A stretch of 64,000 nt of DNA from NCBI GenBank assembly GCA_011037195.1, contig JAAEAF010004340.1, positions 1 to 64,000 on the forward strand, given 5' to 3'. Every line of letters begins with the position of its first letter. The first letter of the stretch is position 1. This document shows positions 56,301-64,000 of the stretch, piece by piece. The position numbers and the translations under genes were made by a program. The notes under the pieces were generated by a model, which worked only from the letters and a program-made list of their open reading frames with translations, was not told the DNA's origin and did no database searches. Origin of the DNA: Triatoma infestans (lineage: Eukaryota; Arthropoda; Insecta; Hemiptera; Reduviidae).

Positions 56301-59300
56301 GCCGATCCCACCTTCGATACTCCATCGAGGATTGACTGTATACTGGGCGCCGAGTTATTTTCTCGGATTTTCACTTGTGAACCACCTGTTCCTACAGGTC
56401 CAAATTTGCCAGTAGCCATGCCATCAGTGTTTGGCTATATCATTATGGGCTCCGCCCCAACACTCCAATCCTGCTCCGAATCTAGTTCAACTTCATCTGT
56501 CGAATATGACAACAAGGTACCTGCCTTTCATGCAGTTCCATCTAATGAGCTCCATGCCTTGATGGAGCAATTCTGGGTTACCGAAGAGCCACCTGCTGCA
56601 CCTTCTCGTGTACCCCCTGAAGCTGAACAGTGCGCACAATATTTTCGCACATCTACTATAAGGCACCAATCGGGGCAATACCAAGTAAGACTGCCTTTCA
56701 TTAAGGCAGATACTTCATCTCTACGGGGTTCTCACGGCCAAGCCTATACTCGTTTTCTCGCTTTAGAGAGACGTTTTACTCGAGATCCCGAATTTAAACA
56801 ACTTTACGTGGATTTTATGAGCGATTATCTTAAGCAGGGACACATGGTTGAGACTTCCTCAACTCCCACATACTACATTCCACATCATGGGATTTTTAAG
56901 AAGCGCGGAGACACCTCAAAAATTAGAGTGGTCTTTGATGCCAGCGCTAGACCAGCTGGGGGCACTTCACTCAATGAATTATTATATCCGGGCCCCAAAC
57001 TGCAACCGCTACTATCAGATATCATCACGCTCTTTCGTAGATTTCCTTATGTGTTTTCATGTGACATTATGCAAATGTTTCGACAAATTAAGGTCCATCC
57101 AGATGACTGGTGCTATCAAGCCGTTTTATGGCGCGATAATCCTGGTCAACCCTTGAAAACATATCTTCTTACTACAGTTACCTATGGAACCAGGTCGGCT
57201 CCGTATCTCGCGTTGAGAACTCTAGCCCAGTTGGCAGAGGATGAGTCTGCAGGGTTCCCTAAGGCATCTGAAGCTCTCACCACCAGCGTTTTTGTTGATG
57301 ACATCTGCGTTGGCGCATATACTCTCTCAGAAGCCATTGCCTTGCGTGATGAGGTTATTGCCTTGTTGGCCACTGGCGGATTTACACTCCGCAAGTGGGT
57401 ATCCAACCACCCATCTATTTTAGATGGACTTCCAACTGACCATTGCATAACCACTGTAGCGGAAGTATCATCTCCTATAGCTCTTCTTGGGACACCCTGG
57501 GATCCTAATCAAGATACATTGAGTATATCGGCGGAATTTAAGTCTCGCCCTGCTTCGGTATTGACCAAACGTCGAATTTTATCTACTATTGCTCAAATCT
57601 TTGACCCATGTGGTTGGTTGTCTCCTTTTACGATGACAGCGAAGTGCTTTATCCAGCGCCTTTGGGTTTTACCCTTGGATTGGGACACCCCTCTCGAGTC
57701 TGACCTTGTTGAGGAATGGTCTGTTATCTTTTCCTCTTTTAGCTTAGTTTCTAGCTGCTTCATAAATCGGCCTTTGCCACATACGTCTGCAAGGGACCCT
57801 GTAGCCCTTTATGGGTTTTGTGACGCATCCAAACGGGGCTACGCAGCCGTATTGTATCTGTGCGCATCTGCTTCTACTGGCCCGCCCGTTCTGCTGGTAT
57901 CTAAAACTAGAGTAGCTCCGCTTAAAACCCAGTCCATTCCGCGACTGGAGCTCTGCGGCGCTCATTTGTTGGCCTTACTGACCCCCCATTATTATACGTT
58001 ATTGTCACGTTCGCTTCACATATGTGACCTACATCTGTGGACTGACTCTCAAATTGTCTTACGGTGGATATCCATCGAGCCGCACAAGTTAAAGACCTTT
58101 GCAGCCAATCGGGTCGCCCAAATTTCAGAATGGGTACCCATGGCCACTTGGCATCACGTTACCTCAGGTCAGAATCCTGCCGACTTGGCCTCCAGAGGCA
58201 CTACTATGTCTCTGTTATCCTCTAGTGCACTATGGTGGCACGGCCCTGAGTGGCTTCCTTTTCCTTCTAACTGGCCCTCTGATATCCCTAATCCTTCGTT
58301 TACTCCGGAAGAATTAGAAGTGTCTTTACCTGCTAAACCGTTGTGCACAGCTGTGCCGGCGCCTATTAATTTATTTGCCGCTATATCCTCTTGGCCTACA
58401 CTTCTTAAGGTGGTTAAGATTATCTTAACCTGGCGTTACAAAACCAGTTCTACGTTTATTTCCTACCAGGTTGTGGTTGACCGTATCTGTCTATATATCC
58501 AACGCCAATCTTTTGGTCCCGAATTAAGGGCCTTACAAAACGGAACTCAGGTGCCCGTCAGTCTTAGACGGTTGACACCCTTTTTAGACCCCAGTGGGCT
58601 AATTCGAGTTGGAGGCCGCTTGGCTCTTTCAACTGTAGTTCAGCAGCGGCATCCGATCCTGCTACCCAAAGCACATCCTTTGGTTGCTCTTCTTATCCGC
58701 TATTATCATATAGCACATCTTCATGCTGGACTCAATCAGGTTCTGTTTCACTTGTCGCAGCGTTTTTGGATTATATCTGCAAGACAAGCCATTCGAACTT
58801 GTATCTTTAAATGCGTTACATGTTTCAGAAGTAGACCTTCACACGTACCCCCCCTTATGGGGCAGTTACCAGCGGCTAGAGTCAACCCCGCGCCGCCTTT
58901 CTACCATACTGGTATGGATTTTGCAGGCCCATTTACTGTTCGAAGTTCGCATTTACGAAAGGCTCCGCTACTTAAGGTTTATCTTTGTTTATTTGTGTGT
59001 TTTGCCTCCAAAGCAGTTCACCTAGAGCTCGCAACGAGCTTAAGCACCCCAGAGTTTATCAATGTCCTTAACAAGTTAATAGCTAGACGAGGTTGCCCTG
59101 CCCAGTTGTATTCAGATTGTGGTACTAATTTTGTGGGCGCATCAGTTCTCTTGCGAAAGGCCTTACAAGCCTTCCTGCAACTGTTAAAAACCTCCCCACA
59201 GGTTGAGGAGTTCTGTAATCTACGAGGTATTACCTTCAATTTCAACCCTCCTGCAGCACCCCATCAGGGCGGATTGTGGGAACGGGTAGTTCGGTCCACG

Positions 59301-62300
59301 AAATTCCATCTGAATCGTGTTCTTAAACAACAAATTCCCACCTTTGTCGCTCTTCAGACCTTGGTGATTCGTATTGAAGGAATCTTAAATTCTCGCCCGA
59401 TTACTCCGATGTCTAGCGATCCTTCAGATTATAGTGCACTAACGCCTGGACATTTTTTAATAGGTCGGCCACTAATGGCTTCTCCTGAATCCGACCTAAG
59501 CTTACTACAATTCTCTCCACCTTCTTATCGGTTGCTTCAAGCTACCATTCAGTCATTCTGGAATCGTTGGAGACGTGATTATCTCCCATTGCTACAACCG
59601 AAACAAAAGTGGACTGTCAATCAGCCAAATTTGAAGGTTGGCGACTTGGTGCTTTTAGATGAACCTAACACTCCTATCTCAACATGGCCGCTTGCAAGGG
59701 TCCTAGAGGTGTATGAGGGCTCGGATGGGGTGGTCAGACAAGTTAAGCTTCGAACTTCACGTAGTAGTTTTGTTAGGCCAGTAACAAAACTGTACAAACT
59801 ACCTATAGATTGAGTGATTCAGCGGGCCTTTTTTCTCTTGGTGGTTTTGCTCCACCTCCCTTCCATTTATTATTATATATACTACCCTCTCAACGCCTCT
59901 CTGATGACGGAGACGTGCAGGGGAGCGTGTAATTCTCTTCTCTCCTTCGAATTTACTCTTTTTCTTCTCACCCTGCACTGAGTTTACGAGAGGCGGGGTC
60001 TGCATAAAAATATTCTCTCATTACTCTAGTTATTTATTGATTATTATATCTCCCTTCCCTCTCCCTTGTTGTTTTTGTTTGGTGTTGGAGATTTACAATG
60101 TTTTTATGGAGCCTTGCTCGCTCCTTTGATTTTGCGCGTTTGCGCCCTTAGTTAAAGAGCGGTTGCTCTTATTGGTAAGGTGTTGCCGTGGCTTATATCC
60201 ACGCTTCTTCGAGCCCAATGGCTCTGTCTGGGGCTTTATCTTCTGGGCATTTCCTGCCCCCCCCCCCAGTGTTACGTATTTCTGGAGTTTAAGGGGAGTT
60301 TTAATGCAGCGAAATACGTAACTGTTTGAGTGACAGTCTTGAATTGATAGAGGCCCCTCCCATCAAAAAAGAGACAGGACGTTACTTACAATTTTGGTCA
60401 CCTAGAGCACTGTTGTAACGTTCTAGCCTTAACACAGGGTATCAGTTTCTCAATCTAATCACCTAGCTAAGTGGCAGGGCCCTAGTAGTTGTAACCTTAT
60501 CACTACCTCAAGTTCCGTTCTATCTCGTGGAGCTGGTGTGACGCCCAACCAGACTGCATTTTTCGTTCTTAGTGAACATCTTACACAAATCCGTTTATAT
60601 TGTGTGAATCATCTTGTGAGATTGCACAATTATCTTCGAATAACATTTTCTAGTGTATGTTAAGTTCGGTGGCGTATCATTAAATCGCTGGATCGCAGTT
60701 CTCTTTTTACGCCGTTCAGTTGCTGCCCCACGTGGGTACTCTTCTTAGCAGTCTGTTAAACCTCTAATTTACAGTCTCACACTCAGTAAGAGCTTATTCA
60801 GCAGTGATAATAGGAGTCACCACTCTAACTAGAGTCAAAATCTGGCGGATGCACGTGGCGTATATTAACATCATCTACATTCAGAGTAAGATAATTTTCC
60901 TATTCTTTCCTCTCCTTGATATCTCTACTCTGTTCATTATTAAGTGTTAATATAAGTCGGCGGAAGCCGTTTAAGCGATTATTGCAATCGCCCTGAAGGT
61001 AATAGTTCATATTATTTTTTCTTGCCAATACCTTCAGTCTCAGCTCAACATTTATTTGATCACTAATCATTTATCTAATTCCAAGCTAAGTGACTATTCA
61101 CTGCAACCCCCACTTGTACAGTCTGGAGAGACGGGGTCTCTACACTGGATAGAACGAGTTCTAATTAAAGGAGGTGTACGGAACTATAATAACTTCAAGG
61201 CAAGTATACGAACCTTAGCTTTTCTTATTAGCCCTCCTAGTGCTCTTATATTTTCTCTCAACCTAGGTTGAGACTATACAGCTCCGCCTGTCACCTGCAC
61301 AGTTCCTACATAGTTATTCTTATGCCAACAGCTTTGCAGCTTCGCTGCTGGTCCTCCGTCGGAGGTGAGATCATCCTTCATCAGCAACCTGTGGACAGCC
61401 CTGGAAGGGATTGCCTGCCCTTCAGGCAGTCAGAGGAGTTCCCAGGGCATACCCACTCGTCAGTGTGCGTTTTCGGGCTCGGACGTGAGGCGGAAGAACT
61501 GGGGAGGTGCTGTGTTCAACAATAAACTTATTGTTATTTTTGAATTGGTGCCTTTTCTGTCTTGTTGCCCCACCCTTCTATCCCTTACAGCAAGACCTGC
61601 CTATGGTCTCCGTACGGAGTTCCTGCAGTGGTCTAAACGTTCCCGGAAACCATCTAGTGGTGCCGGATGAGCTCTACCGAGCACGCAAATACGTAACACT
61701 TACATAAAATAATATGTACCTAGAATTGTTGAGACTTCCATTCTTTTTCTAAGCCATATTTTTAATTATAATATATATATATAATTAAAAATATGGCATA
61801 TCTTAGCTTAGAAAAAAGAATGTAAGTCTCAACAAATTCTAGGTACATATTTATTTTATGTAAGATTCGCTAATACTTCGAGTTGCAAAGTAATTTCAAT
61901 ATTTAAGGTAGATTAGAAGGCCATTAGAAAACGACCATTCCAATAATATTCTTCAAGAATTTAGTACGACAGGAAAGCTAGGCACGTTGCATTCTAACTT
62001 CAGTACTTTTTGCATTGACAAGTCATATCTAAAGCAAAGAAGAATGAAGGAATTCTATTTTAGATACAGAAGTATCTTTAAATACATGGGAGCTCATCCT
62101 AATAAAAACAGATATATAGGCCAAGAAAGTAAAGAAAGAATAGGTGCGGCAGGCAGATTATTTAAACCCATTATAGTGATTTTTTTAAACAACGATGTAG
62201 AAGAAAAGTGTGCTCATGTTGTCATTTATCTCTAACGCATACCTCGTGAGTTCTGGCCTCGAAGAATCCAAGCAGTGAATTCAGGAACTTGGGAAAGTGT

Positions 62301-63471
62301 AAGAATTAACGAAGAGAGGTCGGGTAGAAATATGACCATTTTGTCCAAACTAGGTATGTCAAACTACTGTAAATCATTGAGGAGAATTGTATGGTTCTGG
62401 CATTTGCCAATATCTTCGATGCATGAAAGGAGCCTATTTCCATCTGGTGGCTTGGTCGGTATTTTGGAAGTCGGAAGGACTAAAGGCAGACGAAAAATTA
62501 CTTGGGAGCAAGGAATAGATTTCTAAGACGAGGATTAGAGTGCACGAAAGAAAAGAGAGCTGACCAGCAGAAGGAAAGATGGAAAAAGCATATTAGACAA
62601 CTACCATATTCATAAAAAACTGTTGATAGGTTTTTGACTATGATAATTTGATTTTTCGTAATTAAGATTTATATTTCGATATTCCTTGTCTGTGTGATCT
62701 TTTAATTTGTGTTGAATACACTTTTTCTTCATTAAGAATTGCTAATAAATCGTCCAGTGTTCTTTGAAGGTAACATTCATGATTGATTGGAAGTTCTCGA
62801 GTAAATATCCAGCACTGGTGATATTCTATATAAATTTCTGTTTCTTCATTGTGTGTATTGGCTGGCTGGCACAGTTTCTACCTGGTGGTAGGGAAGACAT
62901 CGTTTGTAGAAAGGATGGAACACTAAGAACAGCCGAACCAAGGTCAGTAATAGTGTTCATTTTAAGAAATAATTTCGATTATCAGATTTCTGGTTTTAAA
63001 GATTGAAAATTTTAAAAAAAGTATTTTTATTTCATTACAGTGCTGGTGAAAATCTATCTTGTGTAGTAGTCTACGTTATGGTTTATTATTTTCTTATGGC
63101 TGGTATTGCTTGGTTTGTCATCTTGACATATGCCTGGCATATTAGTTTGCAGGCGTTAGGTGAGCTATATTTAAAATAAAATGTTCGCTACATAAGTTAT
63201 TTTTGATAAATTGATTGCATTTGAGGACGTTCACTGTACTTTCAAGGTAAAATTCAAGAATGTATGGAAAAGAAAGGAGCCTATTTCCATCTGGTGGCTT
63301 GGTCATTGCCACTCGTACTTACCATTACTACTATGGCATTAGGAGAAATTGATGGCGATGCCGTAACTGGTATTTGTTTTGTTGGATCGGCGAATAAAGA
63401 GTATAGAGCTGGTTTCCTTCTGCTACCTGTAGCTGCTGCCCTTTTCGTAGGAACTTACTTTCTATCCAAAG
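50354..63471 (+). CDS. smo: Smoothened, class F GPCR of Hedgehog signalling (5' part, seven exons; continues past window)
   Basis: Seven-transmembrane transducer that relays Hedgehog signal after Patched inhibition is relieved. Exons: 50354-50722, 50865-50987, 51060-51167, 52171-52380, 62770-62942, 63041-63159, 63247-63471; all GT-AG, phases consistent, about 442 aa so far. Signal peptide-like [18 protein letters not shown]. Cysteine-rich Frizzled-type domain starting near C90: CEPLNYTTC, then [31 protein letters not shown], then linker '[26 protein letters not shown]'. Exon 4 ends in TM1 ([18 protein letters not shown]). Later exons give [62 protein letters not shown] and [12 protein letters not shown], tracking vertebrate and fly Smo through TM5. 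Intron 4 (10.4 kb) is swollen by a BEL/Pao insertion. The C-terminal TMs and signalling tail lie beyond the window. Confidence 0.95.
52606..54035 (+). repeat. 5' LTR of the BEL/Pao element
   Basis: 1430 bp, TGTTACG...CGTAACA. Contains AATAAA at 53858-53863, consistent with + strand transcription and polyadenylation in the R region of the LTR pair. Small frames inside (53393-54122) recur identically in the 3' LTR and are not genes. Confidence 0.95.
54036..54494 (+). other. Leader between 5' LTR and gag-pol
   Basis: Starts CTGCAACTACCAGAGG. No TGG-initiated tRNA primer site is seen next to the LTR, which is unusual. The leader includes two imperfect direct copies of a 'cttcttcttggcccttttggtt' phrase (about 54061 and 54126). 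Confidence 0.5.
54495..59813 (+). CDS. BEL/Pao gag-pol polyprotein
   Basis: Uninterrupted frame of 1772 codons; the likelier start is the ATG at 54582 (MANPVKLSG), since the preceding 29 residues are hydrophobic and unlike Gag. Domains in order: coiled-coil-like Gag start; DUF1759 Gag domain around residues 170-330 ([18 protein letters not shown]); cysteine/histidine knuckles about 373-436 ([23 protein letters not shown]); aspartic protease near 513 ([12 protein letters not shown]); reverse transcriptase with MQMFRQI and catalytic FVDD near 933; RNase H start [15 protein letters not shown]; integrase H2C2 zinc finger (HIAHLHAG...CVTC) and core with acidic residues in MDFAGP, SDCGTNF and GGLWERVV; and a C-terminal DUF5641 ([12 protein letters not shown] ... 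VGDLVLL). No envelope gene follows. All catalytic motifs look intact, so it may be competent to transpose. Confidence 0.95.
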   Translation: MCSYLGPIYTTSSIYLIFGFSLYLLYHFNMANPVKLSGVAFERLCRSALRRLNKFQGDVNDAVRSGTATNATYQRLLTSLTRDYTQKLTDLDPYKHSSERVPDLSEERLEEGLNSIDDLYGNICLQLDNLIASSEPLASSTIIGSASAGPISASSLSASTAGFPTQSVPKFSGNQADWSNFFSRFSSIVDSSEVLSVLQKFQYLIDSLTPEAQRLISHLEFRAEQYPVALTLLKNRYENPRRMAYNHATALLKLPQLNSKSIDSYQDFLDHLSLHYQALVAMPEVDEHSAIVMTLLTSKLDSATAMKFEAHHRASNSATALPKPTELLKFLHDQLQIKQAVEPAVHTPGPSVGPTTRVKKVAYATTTRTSQQSCHLCHSAEHKLQACPTFTQNSPKQRFEWVKSNKVCINCLGKHKNRCSSSFTCRVCHKQHHTLLHFRLPNNNTAAKTKTSVPTSPAPPLANSATTAQSDHRASPVSVPIAAVSPANNTVLLATALVTLRTPTGAYRVVRALIDTGAGGSFISEHCAQLLNCKRSKAQVTVQGVGPTSANAKGTCTLSISSVSNYTIAEAHPFIILPKLTQPTPQTYISPELRQRTRNLILADPTFDTPSRIDCILGAELFSRIFTCEPPVPTGPNLPVAMPSVFGYIIMGSAPTLQSCSESSSTSSVEYDNKVPAFHAVPSNELHALMEQFWVTEEPPAAPSRVPPEAEQCAQYFRTSTIRHQSGQYQVRLPFIKADTSSLRGSHGQAYTRFLALERRFTRDPEFKQLYVDFMSDYLKQGHMVETSSTPTYYIPHHGIFKKRGDTSKIRVVFDASARPAGGTSLNELLYPGPKLQPLLSDIITLFRRFPYVFSCDIMQMFRQIKVHPDDWCYQAVLWRDNPGQPLKTYLLTTVTYGTRSAPYLALRTLAQLAEDESAGFPKASEALTTSVFVDDICVGAYTLSEAIALRDEVIALLATGGFTLRKWVSNHPSILDGLPTDHCITTVAEVSSPIALLGTPWDPNQDTLSISAEFKSRPASVLTKRRILSTIAQIFDPCGWLSPFTMTAKCFIQRLWVLPLDWDTPLESDLVEEWSVIFSSFSLVSSCFINRPLPHTSARDPVALYGFCDASKRGYAAVLYLCASASTGPPVLLVSKTRVAPLKTQSIPRLELCGAHLLALLTPHYYTLLSRSLHICDLHLWTDSQIVLRWISIEPHKLKTFAANRVAQISEWVPMATWHHVTSGQNPADLASRGTTMSLLSSSALWWHGPEWLPFPSNWPSDIPNPSFTPEELEVSLPAKPLCTAVPAPINLFAAISSWPTLLKVVKIILTWRYKTSSTFISYQVVVDRICLYIQRQSFGPELRALQNGTQVPVSLRRLTPFLDPSGLIRVGGRLALSTVVQQRHPILLPKAHPLVALLIRYYHIAHLHAGLNQVLFHLSQRFWIISARQAIRTCIFKCVTCFRSRPSHVPPLMGQLPAARVNPAPPFYHTGMDFAGPFTVRSSHLRKAPLLKVYLCLFVCFASKAVHLELATSLSTPEFINVLNKLIARRGCPAQLYSDCGTNFVGASVLLRKALQAFLQLLKTSPQVEEFCNLRGITFNFNPPAAPHQGGLWERVVRSTKFHLNRVLKQQIPTFVALQTLVIRIEGILNSRPITPMSSDPSDYSALTPGHFLIGRPLMASPESDLSLLQFSPPSYRLLQATIQSFWNRWRRDYLPLLQPKQKWTVNQPNLKVGDLVLLDEPNTPISTWPLARVLEVYEGSDGVVRQVKLRTSRSSFVRPVTKLYKLPID
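59814..60269 (+). other. 3' untranslated part of the BEL/Pao element
   Basis: 456 bp between the gag-pol stop and the 3' LTR. Ends with a run of 11 C then AG right before the LTR. A purine-rich primer tract would be expected there on this strand, so the pyrimidine run is atypical. Confidence 0.6.
60270..61698 (+). repeat. 3' LTR of the BEL/Pao element
   Basis: 1429 bp, nearly identical to the 5' LTR; differences include T6 to T5 near 60706 and single-base changes. Followed by the CTTAC target duplication. Confidence 0.95.
61923..62640 (+). pseudogene. Degenerate LINE-like coding relic in smoothened intron 4
   Basis: Two + strand frames (61987-62235 and 62275-62526) and a further basic stretch to about 62610. 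'[15 protein letters not shown]', then '[17 protein letters not shown]' and 'SARKKREL' resemble the basic, tryptophan-containing C-terminal tail of non-LTR retrotransposon ORF2 proteins. No reverse transcriptase motif is seen. It contains, at 62425-62457, a 33-bp perfect copy of smoothened exon 7 sequence (63272-63304) in a different reading frame. Assignment as LINE is tentative. Confidence 0.4.
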
Positions 63472-63941
63472 GTAAGATTTGATGTATAATTTTTCAAAAA
63501 TAAAACAGAAATGAAACTCATATTCTAACCCTTAACTTCTGGTTTCATTCAGTACTATTCAAATCTAGGTTATATTAACGTTTCGTATCACTAGATTATG
63601 TCTTTGACTCTATTTCCATAAATTTTTGTTAATGCTGCCTTTTTATAAAAGGACAATACAAGGTATATATTTTATTTTGTGATTTTATCATTCACTTCAT
63701 TTCAATATTTTCAACACATAAGAGAAATTGTTAAAAGATATTTTGTTTTTAAACCTCCGACTACTATAGTGCCACCTTGCTTACAAAACTACTATTCTGA
63801 GATTTATTCATCTTCAGTGATTTAATATTTATTTGTAGATTTCTTTTTCTGAAACTAGAATAATGTTTGCAGAAATTTCTAGATTATGAAAACGAATAAA
63901 TAAATGAATAAATAAATATAATAGAAAATCTCTATAGTATA

Positions 63942-64000
63942 TACGAGGTGTGTAAATTAAGTAATGAGACTGATTTTTTATCTTTTTTTTTATTCAAATA
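63942..64000 (+). mobile_element. Possible mariner-like element end, cut by the window edge
   Basis: 'tacgaggtgtgtaaattaagtaatgagactg' style sequence (63942-63973) follows a TA-rich stretch and resembles the terminal repeat of mariner elements of the ACGAGG..GTAA.GAGACTG type. The rest of the element, if any, lies outside. Confidence 0.4.

Larger units (their letters stand above)
52606..61698 (+). mobile_element. Intact BEL/Pao LTR retrotransposon, 9.1 kb
   Basis: Two long terminal repeats (52606-54035 and 60270-61698) bracket one complete gag-pol frame. The target-site duplication is CTTAC on both sides (52601-52605, 61699-61703), the 5-bp size typical of BEL/Pao. LTRs begin TGTTACG and end CGTAACA. 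The LTRs differ by nine substitutions and one single-base indel in 1430 bp by my reading, so the insertion is recent. Inserted in smoothened intron 4, same strand as the gene. Confidence 0.95.
52543..61922. repeat. Palindromic MITE split by a BEL/Pao element (outer arms 52543-52605 and 61860-61922)
   Basis: The first 63 bases (ggccttctaatctacc...) are the reverse complement of the last 63 with only two mismatches. Between 61704 and 61859 the palindrome continues (cataaaataaNatgtacctaga ... tctaggtacat), centred near 61775 in an AT-rich core. Removing the retrotransposon leaves an almost perfect inverted repeat of about 280 bp, a foldback MITE. The left inner arm lacks about 10 bp present in the right. 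No clear target duplication (flanks 'ta' / 'at'). Confidence 0.85.

Noticed and set aside
54773..59245. Several 60-102-codon frames on both strands within the retrotransposon
   Set aside because: Shadows of the 1772-codon gag-pol frame.
1..64000. CRISPR arrays, rRNA genes, functional tRNA genes
   Set aside because: No regular spacer-repeat structure or rRNA sequence seen; tRNA-like pieces are degenerate SINE heads without a foldable complete cloverleaf.

Overview
This is a 64 kb piece of AT-rich animal nuclear DNA, almost certainly from an insect. The evidence is GT-AG spliced genes with introns from about 60 bp to about 15 kb, insect-type homologues (organellar NHE, smoothened, FABP), a BEL/Pao retrotransposon, RNase H-bearing LINEs, SINEs and MITEs. 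I cannot fix the order; a hemipteran-like genome is only a guess. There is no bacterial, organellar or CRISPR content.

Layout. 1-3.8 kb is repeat-laden intergenic DNA. 3898-4302 (-) is a complete, intronless fatty-acid-binding protein gene, head-to-head with an SLC9A6/7/9-type Na+/H+ exchanger (Nhe3-like) on the + strand. The exchanger runs from 4813 to a terminal exon at 33.4 kb or an alternative one at 36.3 kb (14 coding exons, about 638 or 646 aa). Two of its introns carry textbook U12-type (minor spliceosome) signals, one AT-AC and one GT-AG. 39611-42348 (-) is a four-exon MBLAC1-type metallo-beta-lactamase-fold gene. 48510-49255 (-) is a two-exon DUF4706/C1orf198-like gene, divergent from smoothened (+), which starts at 50354 and runs off the window after seven coding exons.

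Mobile DNA fills the introns and spacers. smoothened intron 4 holds an intact 9.1 kb BEL/Pao LTR retrotransposon (1772-codon gag-pol, LTRs about 0.6% diverged, 5-bp target duplication) that landed inside an older palindromic MITE. The same intron holds a LINE-like relic containing a 33-bp exact copy of part of smoothened exon 7. Other content: 5'-truncated LINEs with RNase H tails, tRNA-derived SINE fragments, a 0.8-1 kb repeat family with 14-bp terminal inverted repeats, a hAT-like element, a large foldback element, and a possible mariner end at the right edge.

The most interesting thread is a set of dispersed, mostly palindromic repeats whose core reads as a type I hammerhead ribozyme: CTGANGA, a self-complementary stem II, GAAA, a minimal palindromic helix III, then GTC. 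Copies differ at the freely variable position 7 and in stem II in ways that keep the pairing. They lie in introns of the exchanger and MBLAC1 genes and in the spacer beyond.
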